This document shows positions 1 through 5,358 of a stretch of DNA of 6,654 nucleotides, piece after piece (the first letter of the stretch is position 1; every line of letters starts with the position of its first letter). The position numbers and the translations under genes are program-made. The stretch comes from Bacillota bacterium (GTDB lineage Bacteria > Bacillota > Syntrophomonadia > Syntrophomonadales > Syntrophomonadaceae), in contig JAGFXV010000083.1 of assembly GCA_017861475.1 (NCBI GenBank), positions 1-6,654 of the forward strand. The letters are read 5' to 3'. The notes beneath the pieces are model-generated. The model worked only from the letters and a program-made list of their open reading frames with translations, did no database searches and was not told the origin of the DNA.

Positions 1-557
1 TACCCTTTTGCCTGTGCCGCCGCAGCTTTTTGTTGAGATGTCAGGGCATATGCATCGACGTCTTCTCTTGTAAAACCTTCCATTGTAGCCTGCAGATCAG
101 CTGCAATCCCCATAGGCACAAAGCCGACTTTGAGCGAAGTTGCAGGATCATCCGTCCAGGGTCCCGTAGCTGATCCCATCGGTACACGGGACATGCTTTC
201 TATACCGCCTGCTACTGCGAGATCATTCCAGCCACACATGACATTGGCAGCCACCATGTTAATTGCCGCCAGTGCGGACCCGCAATGACGCTCAATTTGC
301 ACTCCCGGGATAGATTGATCCCAACCAGCAGCCAAGACAGCGGTTCTGGCAATATTGCAGCCTTCCTCCAGAACAGGATGGTTACAGCCAGCTACAAAAT
401 CGTCCACCTTCGATGTATCAAGATGATTCCTAACCTGTATCGACTTCAGTAATCCCCCCATAAGATCCACTGGTTTAACCTCATGCAAAGCACCGCTGTT
501 TTTTCCCTTTCCGCGTGGCGTTCTCACGGCATCATAAATAAAAGCCGCTCTGTTCAT
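1..557 (-). CDS. Thiolase (acetyl-CoA C-acyltransferase, FadA6-like), N-terminal 185 residues; runs off left edge
   Basis: The minus-strand reading frame starts MNRAAFIYDAVRTPRGKGKN, the usual opening of degradative thiolases, and stays open to the window edge (185 codons plus 2 bases). Thiolases cleave 3-ketoacyl-CoA with CoA to acetyl-CoA and a shortened acyl-CoA, the last step of β-oxidation in the cytoplasm. The nucleophilic cysteine is Cys92 in IERHCGSALAAIN. SMSRVPMG (121-128) and the GFVPMGIAADL / EGFTREDVDAYAL stretch (145-172) resemble, from memory, actinobacterial FadA6-type thiolases more than E. coli FadA. The C-terminal His and second Cys of the active site lie outside the window. 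The ATG is supported by a GGAGG Shine-Dalgarno (plus 565-569), 7 bases upstream. The gene lies 102 bases downstream of the acyl-CoA dehydrogenase on the same strand, with no convincing terminator between, so co-transcription is likely. Family assignment is firm; chain-length and pathway specificity cannot be told. Confidence 0.93.
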   Translation of the reverse strand, partial: MNRAAFIYDAVRTPRGKGKNSGALHEVKPVDLMGGLLKSIQVRNHLDTSKVDDFVAGCNHPVLEEGCNIARTAVLAAGWDQSIPGVQIERHCGSALAAINMVAANVMCGWNDLAVAGGIESMSRVPMGSATGPWTDDPATSLKVGFVPMGIAADLQATMEGFTREDVDAYALTSQQKAAAAQAKG

Positions 558-659
558 AAAATTTCCTCCCTTTTTTATTAATTGATCGCATTTATAAGCT
601 CACATTCTCGTACCGGAGCACTGTCCCCTTTATTCAACTACCCAAAGAACAATCAGGAT

Positions 660-1802
660 TTATAATCCCATTGATTTTGCAATGACCGTTTTCATAATCT
701 CATTTGTTCCGGCAAAGATACGCATCACGCGGATGTCCCTCCATGCTCGTGCAATAGGATATTCCTCGCAATAACCGTATCCGCCAAAAAGTTGAAGACA
801 GCGGTCTGCTACACGAAATGCCATCTCTGTCATCCAGCACTTCGCCATGCAAACTTCGATGACGACATTATTCCCTTCAACATGGTCCCTGATCAGTTTT
901 TCGGCAAAATTTCTGCCCAGTTTCGTTTCTGTTGCCATCTCGGCAATTTCGAACTGAGTGTTCTGAAATTTTGCAATAGGTCGGCCGAACGCATTTCTTT
1001 CCTTGCAGTAGGCGATAGTCATGTCCAATACATGTTCTGCGCCGGCTAAGGCGCCGATAACGGTCATCAGACGTTCCTGTTGAAGTTTCTCCATAAGCAT
1101 TACAAAACCGCTTCCCTTGTCTCCGAGTCGATTGGCCCTGGGAATGCGACAATCGGTAAAATACAACTCCGACGTATCCTGACTATGCCAGCCGATTTTT
1201 TCTATTTGTTTACCCTTGTCAAAACCGGGCGTGCCGGTCTCGACAAGATAGAGATCAATAGCTTTGTAAGGATTTTCGATTTCAGGGTCTCTGGCCGCAA
1301 CGATAACCAGATCGCTGTTTATACCATTGCTGATGAATGTTTTCTGACCGTTGATGACAATATCATTTCCATCTTCCCTGGCTGTTGTCTTTATAGCCGC
1401 CAGATCACTACCGGTATTAGGTTCTGTCATGGCGATGGCTGTGATAATATCACCGGATACACATCCCGGCAGATATTTCTTTTTCTGCTCCTCGGAAGCA
1501 TAGGATGCGATGTAGGGAACGACGACATCAGAATGGAGAGCAACGGCCAAACCGGCCTGATTGGTTTTCACCATTTCCTCGGTCACAATTACAGAATAGA
1601 GAAAATCTGCACCCGAACCACCGAATTTTTCGGGAACGCCCGGGCACAGGAATCCTTGCTCCCCCATTCTTTTCCATGCGCTTCGCGGCACTATTCCCGC
1701 TTTTTCCCATGCATCAGCGTCAGGTGTAACTGCCTTTTGTAAATAACTCCTTAAAGACTGTCTAAAAATTCTGTGTTCTTCTGAATATTGAATAATGTCC
1801 AT
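660..1802 (-). CDS. Acyl-CoA dehydrogenase, FAD-dependent, long-chain/isovaleryl-type active site (380 aa, complete)
   Basis: It oxidises acyl-CoA to trans-2-enoyl-CoA with FAD, passing electrons to electron-transfer flavoprotein; this is the first β-oxidation step. The length of 380 residues is standard. The N-terminal helical domain is about 1-120. The flavin signature AMTEPNTGSD is at 124-133, with KTFISNG at 154-160 following in the β-domain. The C-terminal helical domain carries ERNAFGRPIAKFQ (268-280) and the second signature QLFGGYGY (337-344) through RIFAGTNEIM (361-370). The base position used by medium- and short-chain enzymes (Glu in YEGT) is Ala364 here. Glu243 in QQERLM lines up with the alternative base of long-chain and isovaleryl-CoA dehydrogenases. 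I chose the start at 1802 (MDIIQY) because AAGGAG lies 7 bases upstream. The 27-residue upstream extension to 1883 would run through the σ54 promoter. Probably the first gene of a unit with the thiolase. Substrate is unproven. Confidence 0.95.
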   Translation of the reverse strand: MDIIQYSEEHRIFRQSLRSYLQKAVTPDADAWEKAGIVPRSAWKRMGEQGFLCPGVPEKFGGSGADFLYSVIVTEEMVKTNQAGLAVALHSDVVVPYIASYASEEQKKKYLPGCVSGDIITAIAMTEPNTGSDLAAIKTTAREDGNDIVINGQKTFISNGINSDLVIVAARDPEIENPYKAIDLYLVETGTPGFDKGKQIEKIGWHSQDTSELYFTDCRIPRANRLGDKGSGFVMLMEKLQQERLMTVIGALAGAEHVLDMTIAYCKERNAFGRPIAKFQNTQFEIAEMATETKLGRNFAEKLIRDHVEGNNVVIEVCMAKCWMTEMAFRVADRCLQLFGGYGYCEEYPIARAWRDIRVMRIFAGTNEIMKTVIAKSMGL

Positions 1803-1809
1803 GGTGATT

Positions 1810-1815
1810 CTCCTT
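1810..1815 (-). promoter_or_regulatory. Ribosome binding site AAGGAG that fixes the dehydrogenase start
   Basis: On the minus strand AAGGAG is followed by 7 bases and then ATG at 1802-1800. This is a near-ideal Shine-Dalgarno and decides the start against the longer in-frame ATG at 1883. Confidence 0.85.
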
Positions 1816-1843
1816 AGGCAAAGCTTATGTTTATGATTAGAAG

Positions 1844-1858
1844 GCAAGTTCAATGCCA
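1844..1858 (-). promoter_or_regulatory. σ54 (-24/-12) promoter of the acyl-CoA dehydrogenase–thiolase unit
   Basis: The minus strand reads TGGCATTGAACTTGC. The GG of the -24 element and the GC of the -12 element are separated by exactly 10 bases, as in the RpoN consensus TGGCACG-N4-TTGC. The predicted transcription start is near 1832, about 30 bases before the ATG, and leaves room for the Shine-Dalgarno. Two activator-like boxes lie about 85-110 bp upstream. Seen directly: motif and spacing. Inferred: activity. Confidence 0.82.
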
Positions 1859-1937
1859 CACACAATAAACCTAATGATAACAATTGGTATGTAACGATTG
1901 ATTTGGAATGATAGATGGGAAAGGCATTGTTATTATC

Positions 1938-1970
1938 GATATATCAACAATAAAATTGATATGCCAACAA
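1938..1970 (-). promoter_or_regulatory. Candidate upstream activating sequence: two direct repeats TTGTTGRYATATC
   Basis: On the minus strand TTGTTGGCATATC (1970 to 1958) and TTGTTGATATATC (1950 to 1938) match at 11 of 13 positions. Their starts are 20 bp apart, roughly two helical turns, so they would sit on the same DNA face. The outer box begins 126 bp upstream of the last base of the -12 element of the dehydrogenase promoter. The inner box is also the arm of an imperfect 24-bp dyad (TTGTT...AACAA, 1927-1950). The same box recurs upstream of the ligase promoter. Binding by the neighbouring σ54 activator is inferred. Confidence 0.6.
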
Positions 1971-2005
1971 TGCAGTTTTAGGCAAAACTCTTAATGTATT
2001 TTATC

Positions 2006-5000
2006 TTAAGCTGGATTTGTGACTGGCTTGGAAAAAGTTTTAGAAGATTTTCTTATCCCTAATTTTTTCATCCGTGAGTAGAGCGTACTGTGATTCAGGC
2101 CCAACATTTCCGCCGCACCGTTAGGGCCATATATTTTCCAACCGGTTTTTTGAAGAGCTTGAAGTATAAATTGCCGCTCCATCTCTTCTAGATTGATTTG
2201 TCCGGCCAATGGTTTTGTTTCTGAATCCTTAATCATACCCGGCACCCTGAAGAGTTCTCCTGAGCTTAGAATAACGCCACGTTCTATGACATTCTTAAGC
2301 TCCCGAATATTACCAGGCCAATGGTAGGAATTGAGCTTGTCTATTTCAGTTTTCGGGATTCCTTTAAAAGATCGTCCCATTTTCTCTGAGTACTTTCGGA
2401 GAAAATAAGTTGCCAATGGCTCGATATCCTTTACACGTTCTCTCAAAGGCGGAACATAAACCGGGAATATATTGAGACGATAAAATAAATCTGCACGGAA
2501 GCGGCCAGATGAAACATCTTCTTCAAGATTGCGATTCGTTGCCGCAATCAATCGAAAATCTGATTGGATTGTCTTAAGACCGCCCAGGCGTTCGAATTCC
2601 TTTGTTTGGAGAACCCGAAGCAGACGCACCTGTACATCCATCGAAATTTCGCCAATTTCATCTAGGAAGAGCGTTCCATCATTGGCCAATTCAAACCGTC
2701 CGATCCTTCTCTCTATAGCACCGGTAAATGCTCCTTTTTCGTGGCCGAATAATTCGGCGGCGACAAGATTTTCCGGAAAAGCGCCGCAGTGTACAGTGAT
2801 AAAAGGTTTTTCCCTTCGACGGCTGTTTTGATGAATAGCCCGAGCGATTAATTCCTTTCCAACACCCGTTTCGCCCAAAATCAAGGCCGTTGATTCGGTT
2901 TGGGCAACCTGTTTGACTGACGATAAGACCTGTTTGATATTGGGACTTTCCGCAATAAAGCCTTCCTGGTGATCTGCTTTTATCTGCTGCCTTTCATAGT
3001 ATTGATCTTCATCCTGCAACCGTTTATTTAAGTCTTTGATTTCTTCATAGGCTTTTGCATTGTCTATCGCCAGTGCCCCCATAGAGGCAAAGTAGGTCAA
3101 TATTTGCAAATCCTCTTTCCTGAACATACTGGGGAACAGGCGATGATCGTTGTACAAAACACCGATTACCTTCTCTTTCAATATCAGCGGAACGCATATG
3201 CTGGAAATAAAAGTTCCGTCGTTCTGTGCGGTTTGCCTGTCAGGAAGAATATCGCTGGAAACCGTCCCCTGGCCGGTTTCAAAAGTTTTTTGTATTATTT
3301 CTTTTGCGGGGGCAAACTCGGACTTTTTCAGATCACTGGCGGAGAGGTTTTTGCCAACCCATAAATCAAGCCATTTTTCGTTTTCCTTTTTTAAGAATAC
3401 GCCTCCCCGCTCGGCGCCTGTGATCCTGTTAATGGTTGTTAAAATATGCCGCACTATTTCTTTGATATCGCGCAGACAATTGAATTCAATTCCAAATTTG
3501 AAAAGCTCTTCGGTGATATTTTTCCTAAATGCTAACCCACTGAGTAATGGTTTCAAGTCATCCGGGACACTCTTTTTTCCGAAAACATATAACCCCCGTG
3601 CAGCTTCTGTAATATATTTCTTGGCTTCCGACATATTACCCAATCGCAAATGATATCGGCTGAGCTCTATATTCGTTTCCGCTATTTCCCTCTGTGCGCC
3701 AGACTTTTCAAGCAGTTCCAGTGATTGAGTAAGGTTTTGTAAAATGATGGCAGGTGACTCATTGGTCTGTTTTAGTCTTATGGCGTGATAGCGCAGTGCA
3801 ACACCTTGCGAATATATGTTTTCCATACCTAGGGCATCCTGGAGTTTGTCATCAAAAGACAAACCGGGAATAGATGGATAGAGCCCTTTTTCCATGGCCA
3901 TGCAAATATCGAAGATGACCGTATACAAAATAGGATTGTATTTATATTCTCGTCGCAGCTTCAATGCGCGCGACAGATAGTGATGGGATTTTTTCACATC
4001 ATTCATCCGGTAGAAACAATAGGCAAGTAATTCGTAGGCAAAGTATTTAACAAATATATCGTTTGGTGTTTGTAATTTTAGTGATTCATTTAATTTTAAA
4101 ACCGCGTTTTCAAAATCGTCTATGTAAATAAATACAAGACCGACATTTGCCAATGCATGGGCTTCAACAACGTAATCCCCTGAATTATGTGCCTCTGTGC
4201 GAATCCGCTCCAACAAGCCGAGGCTTTGAGATATGTGCCCGGTAACCGTGCAAGAAATAGCCAACATAAGCTCAACTTTGATCGAAAACCGCTTCGGTGG
4301 CGGTTGCTTGGAAAACACCGAGTCAAAATATTCGTAGGTTCTGATGGCTTCCCTGAACTGTCCAGTACAAGTATGATGAATAACGGCACTTGTAATCAAT
4401 ATCCTCTCGATTGCTGGATCGTTGGCCTCTTCTACTATCGATCTTCCTTTGATGTAATTGCTGCAGGCGTTATTATAATCTCCCGCTAAATATTGATTTG
4501 ACGAAAGATGAAGGAGCACGATGGACTGAAGCAGGCGGTCATTCAATTTTTCCGCCCGCTTCAATGCCTCACACAAAAAAGAAATCACCATCTGAGGTCT
4601 GCTTGTGGCCATATGATCTTTTGAAAATCCGATCATGATTTTAATGAATAACAGATCTGCTTCCTTTCCATCAATCCTTTCCAGATCGGAGATCGCCTTG
4701 TCATAAAAAATTTTTTCTTTATCCAAGTTGCCTATCCGTCGATAGTAATCACCTGCCTTGCATAATAACTGGCAGCCTTCCAGATCATTGTCGACGCGCA
4801 GAAGTTGTTCTGCCGCATCATTGATTGCTCTGTCTTTATCGCACATCTCATTCATTAAGAGATTGGCAATTTGCTTGTGTAATTCTTTACATTCTTCGGC
4901 GGAGAATAAATTTCTAAACTTGTGTTTGTCATTCTCATTGGCAAAGCGGAACCAACCAAGATCTACTTTCTTTAACATGCCCTCTTTGCTGTATTGATCT

Positions 5001-5143
5001 AAAACGGTCAGAATTTGTGTGGCCTTGGCTTTTGAAATGGACTGAATCAGATCAATAGAAAATTCATGGTCAAAAAGCGAAGCAATGGCGAGAATTTGTT
5101 CCGATGGATTTGTTATCTGTGTTGAAATAGATGAAAAGTTCAT
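2006..5143 (-). CDS. σ54-dependent transcriptional activator with winged-helix/TPR-like N-terminus, GAF domain, AAA+ and Fis-type HTH (1045 aa)
   Basis: This is a bacterial enhancer-binding protein that remodels RNA polymerase–σ54 using ATP. In order: residues about 12-100 resemble the winged-helix module that follows the NTPase in STAND/AfsR-type regulators. About 120-520 is all-helical with TPR-like units (for example 123-156, 205-236, 328-357, 368-396, 488-518). GAF sensor about 545-700. Short helical, probably coiled-coil linker 698-725. AAA+ domain 729-955 with Walker A GETGVGKE (757-764), the σ54-contact loop GAFTGA (804-809), Walker B GTLFLDEIGE (823-832), arginine-finger region FRADLFYRLN (882-891) and WPGNIREL (942-949). 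Fis/HTH_8 helix-turn-helix about 1005-1030. All motifs needed for σ54 activation are intact. There is no receiver domain, so control is probably by ligand or protein partner rather than phosphorelay. The start is supported by GAAGGAA (plus 5148-5154). It is flanked by two σ54-type promoters, its likely targets. The ligand is unknown. Confidence 0.95.
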   Translation of the reverse strand: MNFSSISTQITNPSEQILAIASLFDHEFSIDLIQSISKAKATQILTVLDQYSKEGMLKKVDLGWFRFANENDKHKFRNLFSAEECKELHKQIANLLMNEMCDKDRAINDAAEQLLRVDNDLEGCQLLCKAGDYYRRIGNLDKEKIFYDKAISDLERIDGKEADLLFIKIMIGFSKDHMATSRPQMVISFLCEALKRAEKLNDRLLQSIVLLHLSSNQYLAGDYNNACSNYIKGRSIVEEANDPAIERILITSAVIHHTCTGQFREAIRTYEYFDSVFSKQPPPKRFSIKVELMLAISCTVTGHISQSLGLLERIRTEAHNSGDYVVEAHALANVGLVFIYIDDFENAVLKLNESLKLQTPNDIFVKYFAYELLAYCFYRMNDVKKSHHYLSRALKLRREYKYNPILYTVIFDICMAMEKGLYPSIPGLSFDDKLQDALGMENIYSQGVALRYHAIRLKQTNESPAIILQNLTQSLELLEKSGAQREIAETNIELSRYHLRLGNMSEAKKYITEAARGLYVFGKKSVPDDLKPLLSGLAFRKNITEELFKFGIEFNCLRDIKEIVRHILTTINRITGAERGGVFLKKENEKWLDLWVGKNLSASDLKKSEFAPAKEIIQKTFETGQGTVSSDILPDRQTAQNDGTFISSICVPLILKEKVIGVLYNDHRLFPSMFRKEDLQILTYFASMGALAIDNAKAYEEIKDLNKRLQDEDQYYERQQIKADHQEGFIAESPNIKQVLSSVKQVAQTESTALILGETGVGKELIARAIHQNSRRREKPFITVHCGAFPENLVAAELFGHEKGAFTGAIERRIGRFELANDGTLFLDEIGEISMDVQVRLLRVLQTKEFERLGGLKTIQSDFRLIAATNRNLEEDVSSGRFRADLFYRLNIFPVYVPPLRERVKDIEPLATYFLRKYSEKMGRSFKGIPKTEIDKLNSYHWPGNIRELKNVIERGVILSSGELFRVPGMIKDSETKPLAGQINLEEMERQFILQALQKTGWKIYGPNGAAEMLGLNHSTLYSRMKKLGIRKSSKTFSKPVTNPA

Positions 5144-5194
5144 AAAATTCCTTCGTGGTGCATTTAGATCAAATCCATTGAATGGTCAATATAA

Positions 5195-5211
5195 TTGTTG
5201 ATATTTAACAA
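5195..5211 (+). promoter_or_regulatory. Candidate activator site: 17-bp palindrome TTGTTGATATTTAACAA
   Basis: TTGTTGA-TAT-TTAACAA is symmetric at 6 of 7 arm positions. It begins with the same TTGTTGATAT decamer found upstream of the dehydrogenase promoter. Its first base is 127 bp upstream of the second base of the ligase -12 dinucleotide, against 126 bp for the outer box at the dehydrogenase. It is probably a dimer site for the Fis-type HTH of the neighbouring activator (inference). Confidence 0.58.
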
Positions 5212-5214
5212 ATA

Positions 5215-5220
5215 ATTATA
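5215..5220 (-). promoter_or_regulatory. Possible σ70-type -10 element (TATAAT) for the σ54 activator gene
   Basis: A perfect TATAAT lies on the minus strand and would give a leader of about 65 bases to the ATG at 5143. The -35 region at 16-17 bp spacing is poor (TTTAGC or TTTTAG), and the surroundings are so AT-rich that chance is a real possibility. It falls exactly between the boxes at 5195 and 5226, which would allow autorepression. Confidence 0.25.
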
Positions 5221-5225
5221 ATTAA

Positions 5226-5235
5226 TTGTTGACGT
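5226..5235 (+). promoter_or_regulatory. Candidate activator box TTGTTGACGT, inner copy before the ligase
   Basis: Matches TTGTTGRYRT at all positions, in the same direction as the 5195 box and starting 31 bp from it, close to three helical turns. It has no clear inverted partner (the following bases do not return AACAA), so it may be a half-site. Confidence 0.45.
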
Positions 5236-5249
5236 AGCTAAAAGAGATA

Positions 5250-5274
5250 TTGCCAACATGTATATATGTGTTTG
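5250..5274. promoter_or_regulatory. Weaker activator box plus interrupted palindrome in the divergent intergenic region
   Basis: On the minus strand ATGTTGGCAA (5259 to 5250) matches the TTGTTGRYRT box at 8 of 10 positions and resembles the TTGTTGGCAT box at 1970. Overlapping it, 5253-5274 form an imperfect dyad CCAACA...TGTTTG around a TATATA centre (5261-5266). This could be a third protein site, but AT-rich symmetry arises easily by chance. Confidence 0.3.
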
Positions 5275-5307
5275 ATAATATTAAACATATAATTATTATA
5301 ACCTTTG

Positions 5308-5323
5308 CGGCACGATATTTGTT
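5308..5323 (+). promoter_or_regulatory. σ54 (-24/-12) promoter of the acyl-CoA ligase
   Basis: The sequence CGGCACGATATTTGTT fits TGGCACG-N4-TTGCW, with the GG and the -12 dinucleotide 10 bases apart. Deviations are C for T before GG and GT instead of GC at -12, so it is weaker than the dehydrogenase promoter. The predicted start is near 5333, about 26 bases before the ATG. Boxes for a putative activator lie 75-114 bp upstream of the GG. Confidence 0.68.
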
Positions 5324-5346
5324 TAACAGACGATCATCACATGAAT

Positions 5347-5352
5347 AAGGAG
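5347..5352 (+). promoter_or_regulatory. Ribosome binding site AAGGAG that fixes the ligase start
   Basis: AAGGAG is followed by 6 bases and then ATG at 5359. An in-frame ATG at 5341 lies upstream of this site, has no Shine-Dalgarno of its own, and would be only about 8 bases from the predicted transcription start, so 5359 is preferred. Confidence 0.8.
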
Positions 5353-5358
5353 AACTTT

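Noticed and set aside
558..659. Separate promoter or terminator between dehydrogenase and thiolase
   Set aside because: No -24/-12 element, TTGTTG box or GC-rich hairpin with a T-tract seen; only the thiolase Shine-Dalgarno is clear.
1080..1742. Long plus-strand open frame (220 codons) opposite the dehydrogenase
   Set aside because: It is antisense to a clear, complete enzyme gene, and its translation is Cys/Phe/Arg-rich with no recognisable motif.
1803..1883. 27-residue N-terminal extension of the acyl-CoA dehydrogenase
   Set aside because: It would include the -24/-12 promoter at 1844-1858, lacks a family-like sequence, and the ATG at 1802 has a strong Shine-Dalgarno and the normal family length.
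1955..1966. TTGGCA on the minus strand as a second -24 element (also at 5255-5250)
   Set aside because: In both places the bases 10 positions after GG are TT, not GC, so there is no -12 element. These are better read as variants of the TTGTTGRYRT box.
1974..1989. Hairpin AGTTTT-AGGC-AAAACT just after the activator gene as a terminator
   Set aside because: The stem is only 6 bp and mostly A/T, and no T-tract follows on the minus strand. Termination here is possible but unsupported.
3150..3653. Plus-strand open frame (167 codons) opposite the activator's GAF region
   Set aside because: A shadow of the conserved minus-strand coding sequence; no ribosome site or protein motif noted.
5161..5189. 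TTGACC-N17-TAAATG as a σ70 promoter for the activator
   Set aside because: The -10 matches poorly, and the start would fall on or next to the Shine-Dalgarno, leaving almost no leader.
5341..5358. Alternative upstream ATG for the ligase (6 residues longer)
   Set aside because: No Shine-Dalgarno ahead of it and almost no leader after the predicted transcription start; AAGGAG lies downstream of it and serves 5359.
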